Assembly (NCBI RefSeq): GCF_029983815.1
Contig: NZ_JASBYU010000005.1
Location: 23,262 to 87,261 of the forward strand
From: Lagierella sp.
Lineage (GTDB): Bacteria > Bacillota > Clostridia > Tissierellales > Peptoniphilaceae
DNA length: 64,000 nucleotides
Direction: 5' to 3'
Position numbers and translations under genes: made by a program. The stretch's first letter is position 1, and every line of letters starts with the position of its first letter. Under the pieces are notes generated by a model. That model worked only from the letters and a program-made list of their open reading frames with translations, was not told the DNA's origin and searched no databases. Below, in pieces: positions 1 to 8,560 of the stretch.

Positions 1-805
1 ATAGCATAGGGTTCTTTATAGTATTCAAAAGAATTAATAAATTATCAAAATCTTGCTTATTAACACAGATGCTTTTGTTTTGCAACAAAGAGATAGATTC
101 AGAGTAATAAAAATAGAAATTTTCATATTTATTAAACATAATAGAATCTCTACAACACAAATAAAGCAAGCATAATTTACATTCATTAGATTTACAATCA
201 TCATACAACTTGGTCATAATTTCTAAATAAGAGGAATTAGATTTATTAGTTAATAAAATAATAGCGACTAGTATATATTCCTTCTGGAAATAATTATAAT
301 GATGTTTTGAGAAGTTGTTTAGATCTACATGAAATGTATTCTTGAAATCGTTTATAAATTTGGAATCTTTAAAATTATTTAAGAGATAATATTTAAAACA
401 AAATTCAAATAGTCTTTTATAGTTCTCGAAGTATTCTAGTAAAGTTACCTCAGAATTATTTTTAAGATATTGATCTGAAAATGTTCTTTCCTTTAAAACG
501 TTAATGTTATTTTTTAATGTTTCAAAAAGAATTAATGAAAAATCCAAATTATTCATAATCAAGTATCGAATGGTTTGATAAATTATCATTTTTTCAAATT
601 TAAAGGTTGTAGAATAAAATGACAATAAATCATGACCAGTAGCATATGATAGTTCAATCAAAGTATGTAAAGTAGGATTGAAGTTATGATTTAATAATTT
701 GTTTAGCGTGTTCTTTGAAATAGAACATCTGGATACGATTTCATCATAAGATAGACCTAATTGTGAAAAAAAATCTTTAAGTTTAGATTGTATATTATCT
801 TTCAT
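1..805 (-). CDS. HTH (XRE/Rgg-like) transcriptional regulator, 3' end cut by window edge
   Basis: About 268 codons are visible, read leftward from ATG at 805 behind a good Shine-Dalgarno (AGAGGTG, 811-817 on the complement). The reading frame is open to the window edge, so the C-terminus is missing. Residues about 10-60 form a helix-turn-helix of the XRE type (LSYDEIVSRCSISKNTLNKLL). The rest is helix-rich, Asn/Leu/Tyr-rich and Cys-containing, as expected of a TPR-like ligand-binding part. The architecture resembles Rgg/MutR regulators, which often sit beside and control lantibiotic genes and sense short peptides. It is divergent from the lanthipeptide operon starting at 1137 and shares its AT-rich composition, so it is probably the cluster regulator. 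Family assignment beyond HTH is inference. Confidence 0.75.
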   Translation of the reverse strand, partial: MKDNIQSKLKDFFSQLGLSYDEIVSRCSISKNTLNKLLNHNFNPTLHTLIELSYATGHDLLSFYSTTFKFEKMIIYQTIRYLIMNNLDFSLILFETLKNNINVLKERTFSDQYLKNNSEVTLLEYFENYKRLFEFCFKYYLLNNFKDSKFINDFKNTFHVDLNNFSKHHYNYFQKEYILVAIILLTNKSNSSYLEIMTKLYDDCKSNECKLCLLYLCCRDSIMFNKYENFYFYYSESISLLQNKSICVNKQDFDNLLILLNTIKNPML

Positions 806-1036
806 AAATCACCTCTAAAATTTACTTCAAGTTGATGATACCCATATCTATAATCTTGAAACAAAAGTATTTAAAAATCTAATAAATTAAAAAAACAGAG
901 AAAGAAAAAGCAATAAAGTAGTATAAAAATTTACCAAATTTAAAAATTTTAACCAAATACAGCTATAATAATAAGAAAAACAGATATAGGATTAGTAAAA
1001 AAGAGAAAAATATCAAAAATTTAGTAAAATAACGGC

Positions 1037-1089
1037 GAATTTCCATAACACTAAATTGTGTTGAATTTCTATCTCTACTTTATTACTAT
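1037..1089 (+). promoter_or_regulatory. Candidate promoter and operator of the lanthipeptide operon
   Basis: TTGAAT (1061-1066) and TACTAT (1084-1089) are spaced 17 bp. A direct repeat GAATTTC occurs at 1037-1043 and 1063-1069, 26 bp apart, and an inverted repeat AACAC-TAAATT-GTGTT (1047-1062) lies between and touches the -35. This is a plausible binding site for the divergent regulator. The rest of the 806-1136 gap is A/T-rich with no convincing gene: the short ORF at 833 has no ribosome site. Confidence 0.45.
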
Positions 1090-1136
1090 AAATTTAAGAA
1101 GTTTTATCACGCTGTAAGGATAGGAGGAAGTTTTAT

Positions 1137-1355
1137 ATGAGTCAATTTGAAGATTTTAAATTAAATGTAAATTTTAGTGCAAAAGAAAGAAATGGAGGAG
1201 GGACAAATAGTTCTAATCCTTGCTGGAGTATATCAACATATATTTCAAATAGTGTAATTAATGGTGGGTGTATGAGTGTTAATAAAAACTGTAGTTCAGG
1301 TGGAGGAGCATCTGTTTGTACCCCTTGTAGCTCTTCAAGAGCAGTAGTACGATAA
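1137..1355 (+). CDS. Class I lanthipeptide precursor peptide (LanA)
   Basis: A 72-residue peptide starts at ATG 1137 with AGGAGG at 1122-1127. The N-terminal leader (residues 1-18) carries FEDFKLNV, a version of the F-x-L-x box that LanB recognises. A Gly-Gly-Gly at 20-22 precedes the presumed core. The core has five Cys (29, 45, 52, 61, 64) and about sixteen Ser/Thr, ending in CTPCSSSRAVVR, so several lanthionine rings and extra dehydro residues are possible. LanB follows 19 bp downstream and LanC after it, which fixes the class. The leader cleavage site is not evident: the ABC exporter has no C39 peptidase domain and no LanP protease is in the window. Confidence 0.85.
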   Translation: MSQFEDFKLNVNFSAKERNGGGTNSSNPCWSISTYISNSVINGGCMSVNKNCSSGGGASVCTPCSSSRAVVR

Positions 1356-1374
1356 AAAAATAGGAGAATAAATT

Positions 1375-4300
1375 GTGTATACTTGTTTAAGAAATTATAT
1401 TGTGAGAACACCGGTTTTAAGTTTTGATGTATTTGAGAAATATTCAAATTCAATATTTGATAATGCTAGACTTTGTAATAGTATGTTAGATTTGATGGCA
1501 TACTCTAATTACAATTTTGTTGACTTCTGTAGAAAAAACGGTTGGAATAAAAACACGAAAGAAACTTTTTTGAAGTATTTGATTAGAATGTCAACTAGGA
1601 CTACTCCATTAGCTAATTTAACAAATCTATCGATTCAAGAATATGCAAAGAAGAAAAGCATATTACTGAATGATAAGAATGTAATAAGAGTTTTATATGA
1701 TATGGAGTGGTTATTTAAACTTACAATTAAACTTGAACAAGATATGGAAATCTTAAAAGATATTAGGCTTCAGATTAATCCCTCTTTATATTTAAGAAAA
1801 GAGAGAGTGGTCTTACCATTTGCTTTTCAAAATGATAATAATTCAGTAACACTATCAGGCAAGAAAGAAACTGACAAAAATTTCTCTTTAGATTTCGTTT
1901 TTGACGAGCTTATTAAAGAAAAAACAATTAAATTCTCTGATTTAGAAAGTAAAGTAAAAAATAAATTTAAAGATATTCCAGAAAGCGTGATAAAAAACTT
2001 CTTGTTTAGTCTAGTTAAGGAAGGTTTTATAGTAACTGAACTTAAAGAATTTCAGTATCAAGAAAATCCTATAAACAAGATTATTAATTTACTAAGAAAT
2101 CAAGAGAAAGGAAAAGGACATTATTATGCGATATGTAACAAACTGTGTGAAATAGAAAAACTGACTTGTGAGATTAACAAAAAAGGGATTATTACTTTAG
2201 AAGAATTTATAAAAATTACAGAAAAAATGGAAAAGATTGTAAAAAATAAAAGGTATCTAAATATTTTATCAAGACATTCTCATAGTACAGTATTAAAATT
2301 AGAAGAAGAGTACAAGGTTGAATTTAATAAATTGGGTTTAATCTTAGATAGTTTAGCTTTAAATGACAATATAACTCCTGAAATTGAAAGTTACAAAAAC
2401 AAATTTTTAGAAAAATTTGATGAATATTCCAATGTGCCTTTATTAAAGTTTTTAGACGATATAGAAGGAGTTGGTAATTTATACAACAATAGGACAATGC
2501 TAAATGAAAATAATAATTCTAAAAACCTAAAAGAGTTTTTAATGAACAAAGTTGTATTAAGTGGTGGGGAACGTATAGAATTAACGCAAAAAGACTTTGA
2601 AAAATTAAGAGAGTCTATGAGTATAACTTCAAATTATGCTAACGACATTGCTATTAATCTAAATATTATTAAGGAAAATAAAAATACAATACTTGAAATA
2701 GGACCTAATATAGGTTCAAGAAGTGCTTTTGCATCATTAAATAGATTTTATACCGTCCTAGAAGAAAAAGAACAAAAGATACTCGACAAATTTTATAGTC
2801 AAAAACAAAAAGAATTATTTAAAAATTATATTACTGTAGACCTTAAAGAGATTGGTCTTTATCCTAGCGCTATGAATATCTCAAACACTAAGAGAAATTA
2901 TAGCTTTTATATAAACATAAATAACTTTACAAGAATAGATGATGATCACAATTTGAATCTTGAAAATATATATGTATCTTATAGTAAAAAAATGGACAAG
3001 TTATTTTTAATTGAAGAAAATGGGTGTGTGATTAAAGTTGTCAATGATAGTATGTTGAATGACGCGACTATGTCCTATATATCAAGATTCCTTATTGAGG
3101 TTTCAAATGCTTATGAGACAACTCCATTAGAAGGTTTATATTCAATAGAAAATGGCTTGAATTTAAATCATATACCTGAGATAAGATATAAGAATTTTAT
3201 TCTAGGAAGAGAAAAATGGAAAATTAAAAAAGAAGATATTATAAGCCTCGACTTTAACCAATTCAAAAACTATATAAGTGAATTCATAAAAAATAATGGG
3301 ATAAATACTAGAGTCTATATTAAAGAACTTGACAAGAATTTGTTATTGGATTTAAAAAAAGTTGAATTTAATAGAATCTTATTTAAATATCTAAGAAATA
3401 TGAAACAGCCATTCACTTATTTAATAAAATCATATTTTAATGGTAGAGAAAATTGTTATTTTTCGTATAATAACAAGGCATACATTGGAGAGCTTGTTAT
3501 ACCATTCCGTTTAAAAGATAGAGATGATAGTGCTAGTTATGGGTTAAGTCAGGAAAAGACTTTTGAAAATCCAGCGCTTATAAATAAATATGAAATGGTA
3601 ATCGACGATACATGGCTTTATTATGAAATTTATACTGCTTTTGATTTAATAGATGAGATTATCAAAAATCATTTTAAAAGATTTGCAGATAAATTTCTAA
3701 ATCCAACAAATAAAAAATATTTTTTTATTCGATATAGAGAAAATGAAGATGAGATACGTATTAGAGTAAAAAAAGAACCTAAAAACTATATATCAGATGA
3801 TTATAATTTAAATGACTTTTGTAGAGAATTGGTAGATAAAGGACTGGCATCTTCGTTTTCAAAGAAAAATTATAAACCAGAAATTTATAGATATGGAGGT
3901 GAGGATGCTATAAAATTAGCAGAAAGTTTGTTTTGGTTTGACAGTAAATTTTGCATAGAAACGATAAATCAAACTGATGAAAAATATAATATAATAACAT
4001 TAGGTATTTTTGAAATAATCAATGCATATAATAGCATCATAGGGTTTAGTGATGCTGAAATTAATAGTATAGTAGATAAAAGGGAGTATAGGAAAGAATA
4101 CAACAAACGAAAGAAAGATATAGTCAACAAAATAAAGGAATATGAATTAAACGATAGTAAGTTTAAAAAAATTAAATATGAAAGGTATAAAGGATATGTT
4201 GACTACTTTACCTTTATAAAACAAAACAAAATCAATTTAACAAATACAGTTATAGATATATTGATATCTGTCATACATATGTTTTGTAATCGTATGGATG

Positions 4301-4389
4301 GGAGACTTGAAGTAGAAAAAAGATGTTTGAATTATGCGGTAAGACTATTTATAGAAGAAAGGAATAAACGTTTATATGCAAAATGTTAA
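1375..4389 (+). CDS. lanB: Class I lanthipeptide dehydratase LanB
   Basis: A 1004-residue full-length LanB uses glutamyl-tRNA to activate and then eliminate Ser/Thr hydroxyls in the precursor. Starts at GTG 1375 with AGGAG at 1362-1366. The N-terminal two thirds match the glutamylation domain. The motif usually read as R-x-TPFGLF appears here as RTTPLANL (residues 75-82), a noticeable divergence. The C-terminal elimination domain (SpaB_C type) runs from about residue 740, with the hallmark PEIYRYGG near 833. It overlaps lanC by 14 bp, suggesting translational coupling. Codons are strongly A/T-biased compared with the folP-queH region. Confidence 0.93.
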   Translation: MYTCLRNYIVRTPVLSFDVFEKYSNSIFDNARLCNSMLDLMAYSNYNFVDFCRKNGWNKNTKETFLKYLIRMSTRTTPLANLTNLSIQEYAKKKSILLNDKNVIRVLYDMEWLFKLTIKLEQDMEILKDIRLQINPSLYLRKERVVLPFAFQNDNNSVTLSGKKETDKNFSLDFVFDELIKEKTIKFSDLESKVKNKFKDIPESVIKNFLFSLVKEGFIVTELKEFQYQENPINKIINLLRNQEKGKGHYYAICNKLCEIEKLTCEINKKGIITLEEFIKITEKMEKIVKNKRYLNILSRHSHSTVLKLEEEYKVEFNKLGLILDSLALNDNITPEIESYKNKFLEKFDEYSNVPLLKFLDDIEGVGNLYNNRTMLNENNNSKNLKEFLMNKVVLSGGERIELTQKDFEKLRESMSITSNYANDIAINLNIIKENKNTILEIGPNIGSRSAFASLNRFYTVLEEKEQKILDKFYSQKQKELFKNYITVDLKEIGLYPSAMNISNTKRNYSFYININNFTRIDDDHNLNLENIYVSYSKKMDKLFLIEENGCVIKVVNDSMLNDATMSYISRFLIEVSNAYETTPLEGLYSIENGLNLNHIPEIRYKNFILGREKWKIKKEDIISLDFNQFKNYISEFIKNNGINTRVYIKELDKNLLLDLKKVEFNRILFKYLRNMKQPFTYLIKSYFNGRENCYFSYNNKAYIGELVIPFRLKDRDDSASYGLSQEKTFENPALINKYEMVIDDTWLYYEIYTAFDLIDEIIKNHFKRFADKFLNPTNKKYFFIRYRENEDEIRIRVKKEPKNYISDDYNLNDFCRELVDKGLASSFSKKNYKPEIYRYGGEDAIKLAESLFWFDSKFCIETINQTDEKYNIITLGIFEIINAYNSIIGFSDAEINSIVDKREYRKEYNKRKKDIVNKIKEYELNDSKFKKIKYERYKGYVDYFTFIKQNKINLTNTVIDILISVIHMFCNRMDGRLEVEKRCLNYAVRLFIEERNKRLYAKC

Positions 4390-5725
4390 TGATAAAAAAC
4401 AATTAATAACTCTGTTTAATAAAAGAAAGTGTAATCCAAAAGAAATAATAGGAAGTAAAATAATAAATTTCTATTTTAGTAAGATTGATGAAGATACGCT
4501 ATCTTTTGATGAGATTTCTCCTACAGAATTGCCACAGATTTTGTTAAGTTTTATTACTATGTATGAATATTATAATGATAAAAAAAAGTGGGAGAATAAT
4601 GTAAAAAAAATTTTGGCACAACTTATTAAAAATATCGAAAGAGGGAAGTATATCAGAAATATAAGTATATTTGGGGGGCTTTCTATGATAGACTTATGCC
4701 TAGGTAAATTATTAAATATTGTGCCTGAATTACTAAAGTTAAGGACACAAATACATAGTATATTTCTAGAAGAATCAAACAGGTTCATAAACTTTTGCCT
4801 TGCAAATTTAGAAAATTTAAATTTTGGTATGTATGATTTGGTTTTAGGTTCTAGTGGGATAGCTTTAAATATTCTATTAAGCAATAAAATTACAGAACAT
4901 GATTATAGGATATTAAAGAAATTGCTTTTATATTTTTCAATATTATCATATAAAAAATACAACAAAAAATTTGATGCTATGATTCCTAGATGGACCATTA
5001 GTCAAGAGAACCAATTTAGAGAAGATGAAAAAATAAATTTCCAATATGGGAATATTAATTATGGAGTAGCACATGGAATGATAGGGCCTCTAGTTATTAT
5101 GAGTAAATGTTATTTCGCTAACATATATGATGATCTAGTAAAAGAACCGATTTCTTATATTTGTGAATTATACAAAGAACATAACATTAAAGAAAGCAAT
5201 ATATTTTTTTGGCCTACACAACAAAAAATGGAAAACTATATTGTGAACAATAATATAGACAATTACAGAAATAGAAAAAGTAGCTGGTGCTATGGGAATG
5301 CGGGTATTGCAAAAGCTTTATATCAAGTTGGTAAACTTACAGGCGATGAAGATTTAATAGAAATATCTAAGACTACTTTAAAAGGAATAGCAAATCAAAC
5401 ATTAGATGAGGATAATTTAAATAATGTTATAATTTGCCATGGATATGCTGGTCTAATGTTGATATTGAATGAGTTTAGTAAAGAAATCGATGACTTGGAG
5501 ATTAAATACAAAAAAGACCTGCTTTTTGAGAAGATTACAAAATCTTTTAAAGCTGATTCAAAATATGGTTTTATATCTCAAGATGAAATTTATGAAAATG
5601 AGAGATGGGAAATAGCAACATCCGAAAGTCTAGATATCCTTGAAGGTTCTACAGGAGTAATATTGGCGATAACAAATTACTTTGATAAAGAAAGCGATCT
5701 TTGCAAAATATTATTAATGGGATAA
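4376..5725 (+). CDS. lanC: Lanthionine synthetase LanC-like cyclase
   Basis: This 449-residue cyclase adds Cys thiols to dehydro residues to make (methyl)lanthionine. The zinc ligands are visible: Cys305 in SWCYGNAG and Cys354-His355 in ICHGYAG. GVAHGMIGPL (about residue 230), a typical glycine-rich LanC turn, is also present. Length is at the upper end for LanC. ATG 4376 lies inside the end of lanB, and the stop is followed within 2 bp by the flavoprotein gene, so all sit on one message. Confidence 0.92.
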   Translation: MQNVNDKKQLITLFNKRKCNPKEIIGSKIINFYFSKIDEDTLSFDEISPTELPQILLSFITMYEYYNDKKKWENNVKKILAQLIKNIERGKYIRNISIFGGLSMIDLCLGKLLNIVPELLKLRTQIHSIFLEESNRFINFCLANLENLNFGMYDLVLGSSGIALNILLSNKITEHDYRILKKLLLYFSILSYKKYNKKFDAMIPRWTISQENQFREDEKINFQYGNINYGVAHGMIGPLVIMSKCYFANIYDDLVKEPISYICELYKEHNIKESNIFFWPTQQKMENYIVNNNIDNYRNRKSSWCYGNAGIAKALYQVGKLTGDEDLIEISKTTLKGIANQTLDEDNLNNVIICHGYAGLMLILNEFSKEIDDLEIKYKKDLLFEKITKSFKADSKYGFISQDEIYENERWEIATSESLDILEGSTGVILAITNYFDKESDLCKILLMG

Positions 5726-5727
5726 CA

Positions 5728-6441
5728 ATGGAAGAGATAAAGATAAGTATTATTGTCGGAACTAATAACAATCCATCAAAAACGTGGGGTAAATTGTACA
5801 ATATATTCAAAGACATAAAAAATAGATTACTAGAACAAAAGTTAAATATTTGCATATATTCTCTGTCAGGCATGGATATTAGTATGTGTAGAGGATGTAA
5901 TTCGTGTTTTTATCTTGGTAAATGCAAATATTTTCAAGATGAGCTAAGTTCTATAATACACGATATAAAAAGTTCAGACATAGTTATTTTAGCCTCTCCA
6001 GTATATTTAAATAATATTACAGGAATATGCAAAAATTTTTTGGATAGAATGGCATACTTAACCCATATTTTATATTTCAGGAAAAAGCTCGGTATAGTTT
6101 TTACTTATGGCTCAAGAAGTTATACCGGAGTTGCAAATGAATATTTAGAAATGGTAATGAATTATTTTGGGATAAGAGTAGTTTTAAATGAAAAATTACA
6201 AGAATATGAAAATGATTTCAAATTGGAAAATCTAAAAATAGTAATATTAAAATACATTAGAGAATTAAAAGGGAAAAAGACAATTCATTCGAATGAGATA
6301 CTTAATAATATATACAAAAATATTAGAAATGAATTTAGAGTTTATAAGAAAGAAAAAAATGGATTTGTATATGATTACTGGACAAATCATAAAATAGATC
6401 AATATAGCAGTTTTGAGGAGTTAATCGATAATGAAAAATAA
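5728..6441 (+). CDS. NAD(P)H-dependent FMN (iron-sulfur-type) flavoprotein, RiPP tailoring candidate
   Basis: A 237-residue flavodoxin-fold protein. ATG 5728 is chosen because it starts the flavodoxin strand IKISIIVGTNNN; an in-frame TTG at 5701 inside lanC is less likely. The P-loop for FMN phosphate is near residue 9. A Cys motif, CRGCNSCFYLGKC (about residues 54-66), matches iron-sulfur flavoproteins and NADPH-dependent FMN reductases, and SPVYLNNITG is the flavin-ring loop. In lanthipeptide clusters such reductases may reduce dehydroalanine or dehydrobutyrine to D-amino acids (LanJ-type role). That role is inference: there is no experimental match for this subgroup in what I know. It has no clear Shine-Dalgarno and is probably coupled to lanC. 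Confidence 0.75.
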   Translation: MEEIKISIIVGTNNNPSKTWGKLYNIFKDIKNRLLEQKLNICIYSLSGMDISMCRGCNSCFYLGKCKYFQDELSSIIHDIKSSDIVILASPVYLNNITGICKNFLDRMAYLTHILYFRKKLGIVFTYGSRSYTGVANEYLEMVMNYFGIRVVLNEKLQEYENDFKLENLKIVILKYIRELKGKKTIHSNEILNNIYKNIRNEFRVYKKEKNGFVYDYWTNHKIDQYSSFEELIDNEK

Positions 6442-8104
6442 ACTCAAAAGTGAAATGTTAAAAATAACAAAAGGATTAATTTTTTCAACTAGCAGTATTC
6501 AAAAAATTGATAGGTGGTACATACCAATTGTATACTTATCTAACATAATATCTAATGTGTTACAAATAATGGTAACTTATACAATAAAACTAATAATAAG
6601 TTCACTAATAAACAACAACGCAAGAACATTTTATTCTTGTATTGGCGCTCTATTTACTATTTCGACTATTGTAATAACAGTTAATTCGATATTATTATAT
6701 AAGATTATTCCTGCTATTGACTTAAAAATAACAAAGGAACTTAAGAACAATATATATAGAATAAATTACCAAAAGAGTTATGATGAATTTTCTAATATTC
6801 AATATAAAAACGAGTACTTCTTCGCATTAGAAAACATAGAGCAAATAAAAAGTGTTCATCATATACTAAGTTCAATTTTTGCAAGTATAGTTGGATCTAT
6901 AGGAGTATTGATAATAATCAGAAATTTTAATATTAGTATTATTTCTGTTATATTAATCGGTTCGATATTGTCAGCTACATGTAAAATAAAAAAAGAAAAA
7001 CATGCTTTAAATAAAACTATAACAGAAATAAGCTCGAACAGAGAATTAAAATATATTGATATAATTTTATATTCTGATGAATATGCTAAAGAATTACGTG
7101 CAAGAAATTTAGGAATCATTTTAGAAAACATCACAAAGATATATAAAAATCTAACTATAAATATAAGAAAATGGTCTAGTAAATTAATTTTTTTTGACTT
7201 AATCTCAAATATTTCATCACAATGGATGATTTTAATTGCAATAATTATTTTGGGAGTAGAAACCTTAAATCATAATTTAAATATAGGCAGTTTTGTTATG
7301 CTCGTTACGGCAGTACAGCAGATTTCTGGCTCATTATTAAACATTTTACAAGGGTTTCCAAATCTAGTTTCTTCATCATTATCACTAAATAAACTAATGG
7401 ATTATATAAAGAAAAACAAATCGGTTATTAAGAAGAATCAATTGTATAAAATTAAAAGCATATCATTTAAAAATGTACATTTCAGATATGATGAATTCAA
7501 TGAAATATTTCAAAAATTAAATCTTAATATTTTAGAGAAAGATAAGAAAATTTTAATTAAGGGCAAAAATGGTATAGGAAAATCGACTTTGATTATGCTT
7601 ATGTGTGGGTTAAATATTCCAGATAAAGGGAATATTTATATAAACAATACTGATATAATTTCGATAAATAAAGCCAGTTTAGTAAAAGAAATTGATGTGA
7701 TTTTTTAAGATTATAAATTTTTTTCTGGAAGCATATTAAGAAATATTGTCGACGATATGGATAAAGTAAATTATCATAGATTATATGAAGCTTTAGAGAT
7801 AGTAGGAATGCGAGAAAAGATAAATAAATTGCCACAAAAATTAAATACAAATTTATTTAATGAAAAGGAAAATAGCGGCACTGGATTTTCAAAGGGTGAA
7901 TTACAAAGATTAGCAATTGCAAGAACGCTTTACACTGATAGTAGTTTGGTAATTGCTGATGAATGTTTTAGTTATTGTGATAAAGAATTACGAAAAAAGA
8001 AATTTGAAATTATTGATAAATTAGCAGAAAAGAAAAAGGTAGTATATATTTCGCATCAACATTTAGATGAAACAAAATTTGATAAAGTTATTAGTTTAAA
8101 TTGA
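6431..8104 (+). pseudogene. lanT: Lanthipeptide ABC exporter (LanT-like), interrupted by in-frame TAA at 7706-7708
   Basis: The frame that starts at ATG 6431 encodes six-helix membrane segments followed by an ATPase domain with Walker A GKNGIGKST (near residue 380). It stops at TAA 7706-7708 as codon 426 (...DVIF-stop). The same frame continues without another stop to 8104: DYKFFSGSI follows directly, then the signature FSKGELQRLA (near 486), Walker B LVIADE and the H-loop ISHQ. In ABC ATPases the interrupted position is the Q-loop glutamine (VxFQD), so one CAA-to-TAA change explains the break. Reconstructed length is 557 residues, normal for a half-transporter. There is no N-terminal peptidase domain. 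Either a recent nonsense mutation, a sequencing error or readthrough; as written, the exporter is not intact. Confidence 0.88.
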
Positions 8105-8117
8105 CATCTAGGTTAAA

Positions 8118-8146
8118 TTGAATAATTTAATTGAAAGATGTATAAT
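8118..8146 (+). promoter_or_regulatory. Sigma-A-type promoter for the small membrane protein gene
   Basis: TTGAAT (8118-8123) and TATAAT (8141-8146) are separated by 17 bp. It lies 50 bp before the gene at 8197, which has AAAGGAG at its ribosome site. The segment also contains an imperfect 20-bp tandem repeat (8121-8160). Confidence 0.6.
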
Positions 8147-8196
8147 TTAATTAGAAGATTAAAAATCTTTCAAAATTTTTTGTAAAGGAGACGAAT

Positions 8197-8430
8197 ATGG
8201 AAAAAAGGAAACAGTCTTTCTTAGTAAAGGCAGTGGGAACGATTCTTTTGTTGGCCATACTCTTTTTCTTCAAGGGTATGAGAGTTGTCCAGCTGGGGGC
8301 AATAGGAGTGTTTCAATCATATTTGGTTTATGATGAATTGAAAGAACGAGGAAATGAAGATTTGACTTTGAGGCTAATAATCATGAATCTCATCTTCGAC
8401 ATGTTTATCATCTCCATTTTATGGAAGTAG
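8197..8430 (+). CDS. Small membrane protein of unknown function
   Basis: A 77-residue protein starts at ATG 8197 with a clear AAAGGAGA site. It contains a hydrophobic segment at about residues 10-27, a short amphipathic stretch and a C-terminal hydrophobic segment at about 60-76, so it is probably a two-helix membrane protein. I do not recognise a family. Codon use is less A/T-biased than in the lanthipeptide genes, so it probably belongs to the resident chromosome and marks the right border of that cluster. A weak hairpin with a T-run follows at about 8439-8467. Confidence 0.65.
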   Translation: MEKRKQSFLVKAVGTILLLAILFFFKGMRVVQLGAIGVFQSYLVYDELKERGNEDLTLRLIIMNLIFDMFIISILWK

Positions 8431-8560
8431 GGCTAGGAAGGGGAACTGGGAAACCATTTCCTCTTTTTGCTTTAGGTTACGCAATTTTACAATTTTATGA
8501 ATATGATGTATCTTTATCTTAGATGTGGCTCCATACATAATAAGGAAGGTAGGAGATAAT

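Noticed and set aside
833..880. 15-codon ORF (MIPISIILKQKYLKI) upstream of the lanthipeptide operon, considered as a signalling peptide for the Rgg-like regulator
   Set aside because: No ribosome-binding site or promoter was seen, and the composition can arise by chance in A/T-rich DNA.
4570..4884. Open frame of 104 codons on the - strand inside lanC
   Set aside because: It lies entirely within a well-supported gene on the other strand and has no recognisable domain or ribosome site.
7757..8104. Independent 115-residue ATP-binding protein
   Set aside because: It is in the same frame as the 6431 gene and lacks a Walker A; it is the separated C-terminal half of the exporter.
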